Below, piece by piece: positions 43,409-51,676 of a DNA stretch of 64,000 nt. A program made the translations under genes and the position numbers. Positions within the stretch are counted from its first letter, which is position 1. Each line of letters starts with the position of its first letter. Below the pieces are notes generated by a model, which was not told the origin of the DNA, made no database searches, and was given only the letters and a program-made list of their open reading frames with translations. This DNA is from Amycolatopsis lexingtonensis. Its GTDB lineage: Bacteria; Actinomycetota; Actinomycetes; Mycobacteriales; Pseudonocardiaceae. Location of the stretch: assembly GCF_014873755.1 (NCBI RefSeq), contig NZ_JADBEG010000001.1, positions 1,738,501-1,802,500 of the forward strand, in the 5' to 3' direction.

Positions 43409-44334
43409 GCACCGGACTCGACCCGGCCGTGCGGGAACTGCTGGACCGGGCCGCGTCGGCGCCCGTGCCCGACCGCCCGCCGACCGCGGTGGAGCTGCGG
43501 GCGGCGTTCGCGGCCTCCCGGCCGCTGCCGGGCCTGGCGGCGCCGGTCGCGTCGGTGACCGACCATTGGGTGCCGGGCCCCGGCGGTGTGCTGCGCGTCC
43601 GCCTGTACCTGCCGGCGGCGCCGGGCCCGGTGCCGGTGTTCGTGTGGATCCACGGCGGCGGCTGGACGATCGGCTCGATCGACGAGAACGAGGTCGCGTC
43701 ACGGGCGGTGTGCGCGGCGGCGTCGGTCGCGGTGGCGGCGGTCGAGTACCGCCTCGCGCCGGAGGATCCGTACCCGGCCGCGCCGTCGGACTGCTACGCG
43801 GTGCTGGAATGGCTCGCCGCGGGCGGCGCCGGGCCGGCGGTTTCGCCGTCCCGCCTCGCGGTCGGCGGGGAAAGCGCGGGCGGCAACCTGTCCACAGTGG
43901 TCTCGCTGATGGCCCGCGACCGCGGCGGCCCGCCGATCGCGGCCCAGGTGCTCATCTGCCCGGTCTTCGGCCACCCGGACGACGGCCACCAGTCCTATGT
44001 GGACTTCGCGACCGGCTACGGCATGACAGCGGACGCGATGCGGTTCTTCTTCGCCCAGTACGCCCCTGCGGCGTCGGACGACCCGTACGTGCTGCCTTCG
44101 CGGGCCCGGGACCTGTCGAACCTGCCCCCGGCGCTGGTCCTGACGGCGGAGTACGACGTCCTGCGCGACGAAGGGGAGGCGTTCGCCCGGCAGCTGGCCG
44201 AGGCGGGCGTGGCGGTGGACGTGCACCGGTATGAAGGACAGATCCACGGGTTCTACGGGCTGTACACGGATCTGCCGGCGTCCCCGCGGTCGCACGCCGA
44301 GGTGGCGGCGTACCTGAAGGGGATCTTCGCCTGA
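43405..44334 (+). CDS. Alpha/beta hydrolase, HSL-type esterase (hydrolase 3 of the TetR regulon)
   Basis: A 309-residue esterase. The oxyanion motif is WIHGGGWTIG, the nucleophile elbow GGESAGGN, the acid is in EYDVLRDEG and the His in QIHGFYGL. It is similar in kind to hydrolase 1 at 30322-31209. GTG 43405 overlaps the methyltransferase stop as GTGA, so the two are co-translated. Its stop is 3 bases from the convergent TetR stop. Confidence 0.9.
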   Translation: MSTGLDPAVRELLDRAASAPVPDRPPTAVELRAAFAASRPLPGLAAPVASVTDHWVPGPGGVLRVRLYLPAAPGPVPVFVWIHGGGWTIGSIDENEVASRAVCAAASVAVAAVEYRLAPEDPYPAAPSDCYAVLEWLAAGGAGPAVSPSRLAVGGESAGGNLSTVVSLMARDRGGPPIAAQVLICPVFGHPDDGHQSYVDFATGYGMTADAMRFFFAQYAPAASDDPYVLPSRARDLSNLPPALVLTAEYDVLRDEGEAFARQLAEAGVAVDVHRYEGQIHGFYGLYTDLPASPRSHAEVAAYLKGIFA

Positions 44335-44337
44335 GGT

Positions 44338-44925
44338 TCAGGGGCGGGTGAGGCGGTCCAGGAGGGACTCCAGGTGCCGGTGCTGGAGGTCGATCGTGGA
44401 GAACTCACCCGCCACCAGGCTCATCACGTTGGCACCGGCGTTGAGCAGGACGATCTCGTCGACGATCTGCTCGTCGGGGGTCTCGGTGACGATGTCGCCG
44501 TCTTCGCGGCCTTCGGTGAGGTAGCGGTGGAGCAGCCCGCGCCACTCGCGGACGTGCTCGAGGTACTTGTCGTGCATGGTCCGGTTGCCCAGCGACATCT
44601 GCCAGAAGATCATCAGCACCCGGCCGGCGGTGATGCGCTCGTCGTCGATCGGCATGGACGACACGCAGAGCTCCCGCAGCGCGGCGATCCCCCGGAGCCC
44701 GTCGAGGTCGACGTACTGCCGCATCATGTCGAGGGCCCGCTCGTAGGTGGCCGCGATGATGTCTTCCTTGCTGGGGAAGTACAGCTTGAGCGCCCCGTTG
44801 GCGAACCCGGCGGCGGCGGCGATCTCCCGCATGGTGGCGGCTTCGATCCCGCCGCGCACGATGAGGTCCCAGGTGACGTCGACGATGTCGCTGCGCCGCT
44901 GGTCGTGGTCGATGATCTTGGGCAC
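44338..44925 (-). CDS. TetR family regulator, candidate master repressor of the 30-45 kb regulon
   Basis: A 195-residue protein. The N-terminal helix-turn-helix is ATMREIAAAAGFANGALKLYF with PSKEDI after it, typical of BetI/TetR proteins. The C-terminal part has a TetR_C_6-like look (TPDEQIVDEIVLLNAGANV). GTG 44925 follows GGGAGG by seven bases. Operator F (TCTAC-CAGT-GTAGG) is 24 bases upstream, fitting autoregulation, and five similar sites precede the neighbouring catabolic and transport genes. The link between this protein and the sites is inference from proximity and palindrome type. Ligand unknown. Confidence 0.88.
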   Translation of the reverse strand: MPKIIDHDQRRSDIVDVTWDLIVRGGIEAATMREIAAAAGFANGALKLYFPSKEDIIAATYERALDMMRQYVDLDGLRGIAALRELCVSSMPIDDERITAGRVLMIFWQMSLGNRTMHDKYLEHVREWRGLLHRYLTEGREDGDIVTETPDEQIVDEIVLLNAGANVMSLVAGEFSTIDLQHRHLESLLDRLTRP

Positions 44926-44948
44926 CCGGCACCTCCCGCACTGGTTTC

Positions 44949-44962
44949 TCTACCAGTGTAGG
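44949..44962. promoter_or_regulatory. TetR regulon operator F (autoregulatory)
   Basis: TCTAC-CAGT-GTAGG, one mismatch from the consensus and extended by TTC/GAGAA flanks. It is 24 bases upstream of the TetR start. Confidence 0.65.
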
Positions 44963-45008
44963 AGAAAGTGCCGGCGAGGACCGCGCGGGGGTAGCGGCCG
45001 GCTCGCAA

Positions 45009-45063
45009 GGTCTTGAATGACTCATTCAGGTCACCGGAGGTCTTGAATGACTCATTCAAGACC
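45009..45063. repeat. Hairpin repeat of the TGAATGACTCATTCA family, copy 2
   Basis: GGTCTTGAATGACTCATTCA occurs twice as a direct repeat (45009 and 45039). The second is itself a palindrome with 12-base arms (45039-45063). It lies between the TetR promoter and the end of the amidohydrolase gene, and probably ends the latter's transcript. Confidence 0.75.
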
Positions 45064-45091
45064 ACAGCGGGGCGGTACGGACAGTGCGGGG

Positions 45092-46702
45092 TCAGCGCTC
45101 GAACACGCGCCGCCCCGCGAACCACGTCTCCGCGACCCTCGTCGCCGCCACCCGGGACGTCCGGAAGGGATCCCGGTCCAGCACCACGAAGTCCGCCGAC
45201 CGGCCCGGCGTCAACGCGCCCGTGACGTCGTCGAGCCCGCACGCCCGCGCCCCGCCCAGGGTGAACACCTCGATCGCCTCGGCCAGCGTGATCGCCTGCT
45301 CCGGCCACAACGCCCCCGGCCGGCGCCCGAACGGATCCCGCCGCGAGACCAGCCCCGCGATCCCCACCCACGCGTTCGGCGACTCGCTCACCGGCCAGTC
45401 CGACCCGCCCGCGACGAGCGCGCCGCTGTCCAGCAACGCCCGGTTCGGCTGCATCCGCGAAGCTCGCGACGCCGGGAGCACCTCGGCGATCGCCGCCGGG
45501 ATCACGCCCGGCACCCACAGGAACGGCGAAATGTCCGCCGCCACACCCAGCGCGGCGAACCGCGGCAGGTCGTCCGGGTGCACGAACTGCCCGTGCGCCA
45601 CCTGGAACCGCGTGTCCGCGAACCCCGCGGCTCGCACCTGTTCGACCGCGTCCAGGAACTGCCGCACCGACGCGTCGCCGGTGCAGTGCACCTTCGCCGA
45701 GAAACCGGCCGCGGCGGCTTTCAGGAGCCATTCGGTCAGTTCGGCCGGGGCCATCGTCGTCGACCCGTGGAAACACCCGCCGTGCGTCTCGTCCGGCAGG
45801 TACGGCTCGAGGAACGCCGCCGTTCGGGTCGGCGGGACGCCGTCCAGGAAGATCTTCACGAAGTCCGGGCGGTGGTGCGGGCTCCGGTAGCTGCCCGCCA
45901 CCTCCAGCAGCGGCGCGCCGACCGGGTCGAAGCCGAAGATCGGGTCGTTGACCAGCAACGACGTCACCACCCACGCGGCCAGCTCGCCGTCGAGGTCGAG
46001 CGACCGCAGCGCGCCCAGGATGTCGGTCGAGACGCCGGCGTCCTGGAACGCCGTGACGCCGAAGCCGTGCAGGATCTCGATCGCCCGCTGCGACGCCCGG
46101 CGGTGCTGCTCGGGAGTCAGGGCGCCGGTCACCCGCTCGACCAGAACCCCGGCCGCCTCCAGCAGGAGCCCGCTGGGTTCGCCGCCGTCCCGGACGATGA
46201 CACCGCCGGGCGGGTCCGGCGTGGCCGCCGTGATCCCGGCCAGTTCGAGGGCGCGCGTGCTGACCCAGCGGTTGTGCCTGCTGTCGTCCGAAAGGGACAC
46301 CGGACGGCCTCCGGCAGCGTCGTCCAACGCCCGTCGAGCGGCCGAAGTGGACAACGCCGAGACCAAAGTGGACGCCCACGCCCCGCCGGTCAGCCACTCG
46401 TCCGGCCCCAGCGACGCGGCCCGCGCCCGGACCGAGCCGAGGATGTCGTCCAGGCCCGCGTCGGCGCCGAAGGTCAGCTCGAACAGCTCGGCGCGCCCGG
46501 CCATCGCGTGGTGGTTGTGCACGTCGACCAGGCCCGGCATCACGAACTTGCCGCCGAGGTCGAGGACCTCCGTCTTCGGCCCGCGCTCGGCGTCTTCGAG
46601 CGCGACGATCTTCCCGCCGGACACCGCGAGCGCGGACGCCCACGGCCGCGCGGCGTCCACTGTGTACACGACGGCGTTGGTCAAGACCAGGTCGGCGGCC
46701 AC
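45092..46702 (-). CDS. YtcJ-like amidohydrolase of the amine locus
   Basis: A 536-residue metal-dependent hydrolase. Metal-site motifs are VDVHNHHA, FVKIFLDGVPP, KVHCTGDAS, VAHGQFVHP and GGSDWPVS, and the C-terminus returns to the small beta domain (GALTPGRSADFVVLDRDPF). The GTG start is 3 bases after the MoaF gene, so it is third in an operon with copper amine oxidase and MoaF. A role in releasing an amine or hydrolysing an amide of the substrate is possible. It is distinct from, but related to, the shorter enzyme at 33327-34619. Confidence 0.88.
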   Translation of the reverse strand: MAADLVLTNAVVYTVDAARPWASALAVSGGKIVALEDAERGPKTEVLDLGGKFVMPGLVDVHNHHAMAGRAELFELTFGADAGLDDILGSVRARAASLGPDEWLTGGAWASTLVSALSTSAARRALDDAAGGRPVSLSDDSRHNRWVSTRALELAGITAATPDPPGGVIVRDGGEPSGLLLEAAGVLVERVTGALTPEQHRRASQRAIEILHGFGVTAFQDAGVSTDILGALRSLDLDGELAAWVVTSLLVNDPIFGFDPVGAPLLEVAGSYRSPHHRPDFVKIFLDGVPPTRTAAFLEPYLPDETHGGCFHGSTTMAPAELTEWLLKAAAAGFSAKVHCTGDASVRQFLDAVEQVRAAGFADTRFQVAHGQFVHPDDLPRFAALGVAADISPFLWVPGVIPAAIAEVLPASRASRMQPNRALLDSGALVAGGSDWPVSESPNAWVGIAGLVSRRDPFGRRPGALWPEQAITLAEAIEVFTLGGARACGLDDVTGALTPGRSADFVVLDRDPFRTSRVAATRVAETWFAGRRVFER

Positions 46703-46705
46703 GGC

Positions 46706-47482
46706 TCAGCCCTCCGCCGGGTCCAGGCCGTCCGGGTGGACCGTGGTGCTCAGCAGCCGCCCGTACGCGCCGAAGGTGAAGTGCGTCGGCCGCTCGCCGG
46801 TGCCGTCGAGTCCGAAGAGGACGCCGTGGGAGCGCAGGCGGCGGGCGTCGCGGTGGTCGGCGACGGTGACCGACGCGCACGGGATGACCTTCTCGCGCCA
46901 GGCGAACACGTGGATGCCAGGCCGGATCCGGTACACGGTGTTCTCGTCGGTGTCGGCGAGCCCGCGCTCGGGCCCGGCCAGGCACTGCCAGGTGTACCAG
47001 TGCGGGCTGAGGTAGACGTGTTCGTAGGCGTGCTCACGGCTGTAGACCCACACCACCCGGCGCCCGATCAGCGCGGTGCTCGGCGCCATCGGCTCCCCGC
47101 GCGCCTCGACGCCGTCGAGCGTCGCGGGCCGGAACTCCTGGGTGACGCGCGGCGTGCCGTCGTCGCCGATCGTGGTGGTGACGACCAGCGCGCGGCCTTC
47201 GCGCAGGTCCAGCAGGAGCGAAACCGCCTCGCGCGGGGCGGGGTGGAACTGGACGTAGTACAGGTCGGGGTCGACCAGGAATGTCTCGCAGAGGACGGTC
47301 GAGCCGTCCCACGCGACGCGCGCGCCGGTGAACCGGGCGGTGCGGTCCGGGCCGTCGCCGTCGTCGTGCAGGACGAACGCGCGGCCGTGCAGGTCGCCGA
47401 CCACCGGGGCCTTGTTCGCGTCGAAGCCCGGGGCGAGGCCGTCCAGCGGAAGCCAGGTCGAAGTGTCCGAGAGAGTCGTCAA
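46706..47482 (-). CDS. MoaF family protein 1
   Basis: A 258-residue protein of the MoaF family, named after a gene of the Klebsiella tyramine/monoamine regulon; its biochemical role is not established. Conserved stretch: YSREHAYEHVYLSPHWYTWQ, followed by CLAGPERG and FAWREKVIPCASV. The start is TTG 47482 with GAGGA seven bases upstream; no ATG fits. It is between the copper amine oxidase (11 bases upstream) and the amidohydrolase. A second family member is at 55819-56580. Association with amine oxidase supports a role in aromatic amine metabolism. Confidence 0.82.
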   Translation of the reverse strand: MTTLSDTSTWLPLDGLAPGFDANKAPVVGDLHGRAFVLHDDGDGPDRTARFTGARVAWDGSTVLCETFLVDPDLYYVQFHPAPREAVSLLLDLREGRALVVTTTIGDDGTPRVTQEFRPATLDGVEARGEPMAPSTALIGRRVVWVYSREHAYEHVYLSPHWYTWQCLAGPERGLADTDENTVYRIRPGIHVFAWREKVIPCASVTVADHRDARRLRSHGVLFGLDGTGERPTHFTFGAYGRLLSTTVHPDGLDPAEG

Positions 47483-47493
47483 GGTGGGAGTCC

Positions 47494-49356
47494 TCAGTGG
47501 TCGCAGTGGTCGCCGGAGGGGAGGTCGAGCGCGGGGTTGCGGTCGAGGAACCCGTACGGCCGGAACAGGAAGCCGGAGCGGTCGACCGGCATCACCGGCC
47601 AGTCCTCGGGACGCGGGACGTGCGTCGGGCCGAAGACGTGCCACAGCACGAGGTCGGTGTCGACGAGGTCGCGGTCGGCGGCGGTCCAGGCGGGCAGGCC
47701 CGCGCCGCCGGGGTGGGCGTTGGGCCGCTCGCCGGCCGGGAACCGCTCGTCCTCGCGGTACGGCGTCGCCCACAGGTGCTTCGTCGCGAACGTCGCGCGG
47801 GCGTGCACCGTCGCGTCCGGCTGCGCCAGCAGCGTCGCCGACGGGCTCGGCACCAGCTGGTAGGCGGTCGGCTTGCCGAGCCGGTTGGTCCGCGAAGCGC
47901 TGCGGACCTCCCAGACGCGGGCCCGGGCGGGATCGGCGAGGCGCATCGCCTCCCGCTCGGTCCGCAACGGCGTGCTCCGCCAGGTGAACGCGTTCCCGTA
48001 CGGGTTGCCCGGCCCGGTCGGCACCCCCTCGACGTCGACCTCGTGCAGGCTGGTGCGGTCGCCGTCGACCTCGACGTCGAGCCGGGCGCAGAACAGGTGC
48101 TGGTGCACCGGCGCGAACAACCCGGGTGCGAGCTCGGCGGCGTGCGGCTGGTCCCGGCCGGGTGTCCCGGCGCCGCAGAAGACGATGCCGGTGGCCTTCG
48201 CCTCGAACGCGATCGAGCCGTCGAGGTGGAAGTACCAGTAGTGGCCGTAGTCGTAGTTGCCGATGGTGGAGATCGACGACACCACCAGCCGCCGCGACCG
48301 GCGGACCTCGGGCCGTCCGGCGAGGTCGGTGTGCTTCCAGAGGATCCCGTCGTCCTCCTCGTGCAGGCAGATCGCCCGTGGGATTTCGACCGGCTCGCCG
48401 CGGTCGTCGGCGATCCACGCCGGGAAGTAGTGGATCTCGCCGACGCAGTCGCAGCCGAGCCGCAGGTCGTTGCCGTTCTTGCCGAACTGGTACTCCCCGG
48501 CGTCGAAGTAGCTGATCCAGAACCGGCCGGGCGCGACGTCCCCGTACGGGACGACCATCTCGGGGACGGACGCCCGGTAGAGGACCGGCCGGTCCTGGAA
48601 GCTCATCTGGTGCAATGTCAGGCCTTCGCGGGCGTTGAAGCCGACGCGCAGGCGCCAGCCCTCCCACGTCACCTCGGTGCCGTCGACGGTGAAGCTCGGG
48701 CCGTCGGGCTGGGTGATCTCGATCGGCTTGAGCGTCGTGCGGGCCGGGACGCCGGTGTAGCGCCCGTGCTCGGCGGGCACCGGGATGTCGCCCTCGTCTT
48801 CGACGCGCAGCACGCGCTGGCGCGTCAGGTCGAGGTGCACGACCAGGCCTTCGACGGGATGCGCCCACGGGCTGTCGTCGGCGTCTTCGCGCAGGAAGGT
48901 CAGCGTGCGCATGACGCGGCCGGTTTCGTCCTCGCGCCCGAAGTACCCGGGCGCCAGGGGAGCGCAGAAGGCGTGGCCGATCCGGTCGGCGAGGCCGCGG
49001 CGCGCCATCGCGGCCTGCCAGCCCGACGACGCCTTCGTCAGCCGCTCGGCCAGCGCGTACTCCTCGAACAGGTACGACGGCTGTCCTTCGGTGTCCGCCC
49101 AGTCGTCCCAGGAGACCAGTTCCTGCTTGGTCACCGACACCACGGCTTCCCCGGCCCGGCCGGTGGCGGTGTCGAGGAGCGTGTAGCGGATGCGGCGGTC
49201 GCCGGCGCCGGCGCGCACGTCTTCCTTGGCGGGTTCGACGGGGACGGCCTGCGGGACGCGGATCGTGCCGCCGGCGAGCCCGGCTTCGGCGAGGATCGCG
49301 CGGCCCGCGCTCAGCTCGGCGGCGGTCAGCGGGTCGAGGGGGTGCGGCGTGCTCAC
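47494..49356 (-). CDS. Copper-containing primary amine oxidase
   Basis: A 620-residue enzyme that oxidises primary amines to aldehydes with release of ammonia and hydrogen peroxide. The topaquinone precursor is Tyr368 in TIGNYDYG. The catalytic base is Asp285 in SYFDAGEY, and the copper ligands are His418, His420 (HQHLF) and His579 (THVPRPEDWP). All match the Arthrobacter globiformis enzyme with small constant offsets. No signal peptide is seen, so it is cytoplasmic. GTG 49356. It heads an operon with MoaF and an amidohydrolase and is divergent from two SDR genes. Likely substrates are phenylethylamine or tyramine (inference). Confidence 0.95.
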   Translation of the reverse strand: MSTPHPLDPLTAAELSAGRAILAEAGLAGGTIRVPQAVPVEPAKEDVRAGAGDRRIRYTLLDTATGRAGEAVVSVTKQELVSWDDWADTEGQPSYLFEEYALAERLTKASSGWQAAMARRGLADRIGHAFCAPLAPGYFGREDETGRVMRTLTFLREDADDSPWAHPVEGLVVHLDLTRQRVLRVEDEGDIPVPAEHGRYTGVPARTTLKPIEITQPDGPSFTVDGTEVTWEGWRLRVGFNAREGLTLHQMSFQDRPVLYRASVPEMVVPYGDVAPGRFWISYFDAGEYQFGKNGNDLRLGCDCVGEIHYFPAWIADDRGEPVEIPRAICLHEEDDGILWKHTDLAGRPEVRRSRRLVVSSISTIGNYDYGHYWYFHLDGSIAFEAKATGIVFCGAGTPGRDQPHAAELAPGLFAPVHQHLFCARLDVEVDGDRTSLHEVDVEGVPTGPGNPYGNAFTWRSTPLRTEREAMRLADPARARVWEVRSASRTNRLGKPTAYQLVPSPSATLLAQPDATVHARATFATKHLWATPYREDERFPAGERPNAHPGGAGLPAWTAADRDLVDTDLVLWHVFGPTHVPRPEDWPVMPVDRSGFLFRPYGFLDRNPALDLPSGDHCDH

Positions 49357-49441
49357 CCTGGTCAGTCTCGGCCCGGCCCGGTGCGCGCGCCATCGCCCGT
49401 GCGGTCCCCGACAACAACGCTGCGCTCGAGGCCAACCACGT

Positions 49442-49461
49442 CCTCACCGCGCGCGGTGAGG
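49442..49461. promoter_or_regulatory. Perfect 20-bp palindrome in the amine oxidase/SDR divergent gap
   Basis: CCTCACCGCG-CGCGGTGAGG is fully self-complementary. It ends 8 bases before the SDR start and includes that gene's GAGG ribosome site, so it may be an operator or an mRNA hairpin hiding the site. It lies 85 bases from the amine oxidase start. Confidence 0.5.
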
Positions 49462-49469
49462 ATGGGCGC

Positions 49470-50168
49470 ATGCGAACAGATCTCGCCGGAAAGGCGGTCC
49501 TCGTGACCGGCGGGGCGTCCGGCATCGGGCTGGCCTGCGCGCGGGCGTTCCGCGCCGAGGGGGCGCGGGTCGGCGTCATCGACCTCGAGCCCGGTCCCGA
49601 CGTCGTCCGGGCGGACGTCACCGACGAGACCGCGCTGGCCGCCGCGGTGGAGACCATCGCGCGCGGGTTCGGCGGTCTCGACGCGGTCGTCGGCTGCGCC
49701 GGGGTCTCCGGCCCGGTCGGCGCACTGCTGGCCGCGACGACGGCGGCCGACGTCACGCGGGTCCTCGCCGTCAACGTCACCGGGCAGTTCCTGCTGGTCA
49801 AGCACGCGCTGCCGTGGCTGGCCGAGGGTGGCGCGGCGGTCCTGCTCGGCAGCGACTCGGCGTTCACGGCCGCGCCGGGCATGGTGCCCTACTGCGCGTC
49901 CAAGGGCGCGGTGGTCGCGATGACCCGCGCGCTGGCCGTCGAGCTGCCGGGGATCCGGGTCAACTGCGTCTGCCCGTCGGTGGTGGACACGCCGATGGCG
50001 CGTGCCGACCTCGGTGCCGTCCTGGACGACCCCGCGTTCCCGGTCCAGTCCGCCGCCGACGTCGCCCGGCAGGTGCTGTTCCTCGCGTCCCCGGCTTCGC
50101 GGCCGGTCAACGGCCAAGCCCTGCTGGCCGACTTCGGGATGTCGGCCCGCTCGGCGTTCCCCGCCTAG
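49470..50168 (+). CDS. Short-chain dehydrogenase/reductase (amine locus, SDR 1)
   Basis: A 232-residue SDR. The cofactor motif is TGGASGIGLA and the catalytic Tyr-x3-Lys lies in PYCASKG. The usual NNAG is replaced by GCAG in VVGCAGVSG. The catalytic Ser region is LLGSDSAF. ATG 49470 has GAGGA seven bases upstream. It is 13 bases before a second SDR gene and divergent from the amine oxidase. It may oxidise a side-chain hydroxyl of phenylethanolamine-type substrates or reduce the aldehyde product (inference). Confidence 0.88.
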   Translation: MRTDLAGKAVLVTGGASGIGLACARAFRAEGARVGVIDLEPGPDVVRADVTDETALAAAVETIARGFGGLDAVVGCAGVSGPVGALLAATTAADVTRVLAVNVTGQFLLVKHALPWLAEGGAAVLLGSDSAFTAAPGMVPYCASKGAVVAMTRALAVELPGIRVNCVCPSVVDTPMARADLGAVLDDPAFPVQSAADVARQVLFLASPASRPVNGQALLADFGMSARSAFPA

Positions 50169-50181
50169 GAAAGGATCCACA

Positions 50182-50982
50182 GTGGACTCAGCTGGCAAGG
50201 TCGTCGCGATCACCGGCGGTGGCACCGGAATCGGCGCGGCGGTGGCTCGTCGTTACGCGGGCGAAGGCGCGCACGTGGCCGTGCTGGGACGGCGGCGCGA
50301 GCCCCTCGAGAAGGTGGCCGCGGAAACCGGCGCGCACGTCATCGCCTGCGACGCGAGCGTGCGCGCGGACGCCGAAAGCGCGATCGCCGAGATCATCGGC
50401 AAGTACGGGCGGCTCGACGTCGTGGTCGCCAACGCCGGTGGGCACGGCCTGTCGTCGGTCGTCGACACCGGCGACGACGAGTGGGAGCTGGCCCTGCGCT
50501 CGAACCTGTCGAGCGCGTTCGTGCTCTGCCGGGCCGCGCTGCCGTCGCTGGTGGAGACCGGCGGGCAGGTCGTCGTGGTGTCGTCGCTGGCCGGGCTGTT
50601 CGCCGGGCCGAACGTGGCCGGCTACACCGTCGCGAAGCACGCGCTGATCGGCCTGACCCGCTCGATCGCCCGCGACTTCGGGCCGCGCGGGGTGCGGGCG
50701 AACGCGGTCTGCCCGGGCTGGGTCCGGACCCCGATGGCCGACGGCGAGATGGACCAGTTCGCCGCGGCGGCGGGTTTCACCGGCGGCCACGACGAGGGCT
50801 ACCGCCGCGTGACGGCCGAGGTCCCGCTGCGCCGCCCGGCTGAGCCCGAAGAGATTGCGGCGATCGTGCGGTTCCTGGGCTCGGCGGAGTCGTCGTACAT
50901 CACGGGCGCGGTCCTGGTCGCCGACGGCGGCGCGCACGCCGTCGACCTCCCCACGCTGGCCTTCGAGCGCGCGGGGATGTGA
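50182..50982 (+). CDS. Short-chain dehydrogenase/reductase (amine locus, SDR 2)
   Basis: A 266-residue classical SDR. The cofactor motif is TGGGTGIGAA, with NAGG in VVVANAGGHGL. The catalytic Ser is in VVVSSLAG and Tyr-x3-Lys in GYTVAKH. The C-terminal SSYITGAVLVADGG is standard. GTG 50182 follows AAAGGA. It is co-transcribed with SDR 1 and convergent with the LivF gene. Substrate unknown. Confidence 0.9.
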   Translation: MDSAGKVVAITGGGTGIGAAVARRYAGEGAHVAVLGRRREPLEKVAAETGAHVIACDASVRADAESAIAEIIGKYGRLDVVVANAGGHGLSSVVDTGDDEWELALRSNLSSAFVLCRAALPSLVETGGQVVVVSSLAGLFAGPNVAGYTVAKHALIGLTRSIARDFGPRGVRANAVCPGWVRTPMADGEMDQFAAAAGFTGGHDEGYRRVTAEVPLRRPAEPEEIAAIVRFLGSAESSYITGAVLVADGGAHAVDLPTLAFERAGM

Positions 50983-50983
50983 C

Positions 50984-51676
50984 TCACGAGCCGAGGTAGG
51001 CGGCGTGCAGGGTGGCGGGGGAGTCGAGGAGGGCCTGGGCGTCGCCGGAGTAGGTGACGCGGCCCGACGAGACGACCACCGCCTCCTGCGCGACGCCGAG
51101 TGCCAGGTGCGTGAACTGCTCCACCAGCAGGATCGCCGCCCCGTCGGCGGCGAAGCGCGTGACGACCGGCAGCAGGCGCGTGAACACCACCGGGGCCAGG
51201 CCGAGTGACATCTCGTCGATGAGCAGGAACGCCGGTTTCGCCGCGAACGCCCGCGCGAGGACCACCATCTGCTGCTCGCCACCAGAAAGCAGGGCCGCGG
51301 CGGAGTCCCGGCGCTTCTCCAGCTCGGGGAACAGCGCCAGGACTTCGTCGACGGCCGCCGGCGTGCGGGCGGTCAGGCGGAGGTTCTCCAGCACCGTCAG
51401 ACCGGGGAACACCGCCCGGCCCTGCTCGATGTGCGCCAGCCCGAGCCGGGCCCGCGCGACCCGGGAGTGCCGGGTGACGTTGACCCCGCCCAGGTGGACG
51501 CTGCCCGCCGACGGCGGCACCACCCCCGACACCGCCTCCAGCAGGCTCGTCTTCCCGGCCCCGTTGGGCCCGACGAGCGCGGTGATCCGGCCGGGTTCGA
51601 GGACGAGGTCGACGTCGCGGATGACCGGCCCGGCGCCGCGCTTGACCGTCAGTCCGTGGACTCGCAACGCGTTCAC
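50984..51676 (-). CDS. Branched-chain amino acid-type ABC transporter ATPase (LivF-like)
   Basis: A 230-residue ATPase. Walker A is GPNGAGKTS, the signature LLSGGEQQM and Walker B FLLIDEMSLGLAPV. LEAVSGVVPPSAGSVHLGG is typical of LivF. GTG 51676 overlaps the LivM-LivG fusion stop as GTGA. It is the last gene of the importer operon. Genomic context (amine oxidase, MoaF) suggests that the importer carries an amine or aromatic acid rather than leucine. Confidence 0.9.
   Translation of the reverse strand: MNALRVHGLTVKRGAGPVIRDVDLVLEPGRITALVGPNGAGKTSLLEAVSGVVPPSAGSVHLGGVNVTRHSRVARARLGLAHIEQGRAVFPGLTVLENLRLTARTPAAVDEVLALFPELEKRRDSAAALLSGGEQQMVVLARAFAAKPAFLLIDEMSLGLAPVVFTRLLPVVTRFAADGAAILLVEQFTHLALGVAQEAVVVSSGRVTYSGDAQALLDSPATLHAAYLGS

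Noticed and set aside
30322..44925. The hydrolase/methyltransferase/dehydrogenase block as a secondary-metabolite cluster
   Set aside because: No polyketide, peptide or terpene synthase is present. A full importer and hydrolases fit uptake and breakdown better.
46706..49882. An open frame of over 1000 codons that would fuse MoaF 1 to a long upstream arginine-rich sequence
   Set aside because: The upstream part reads antisense or out of frame through the amine oxidase and SDR 1 genes and has only high-GC shadow composition. The MoaF gene starts at 47482.
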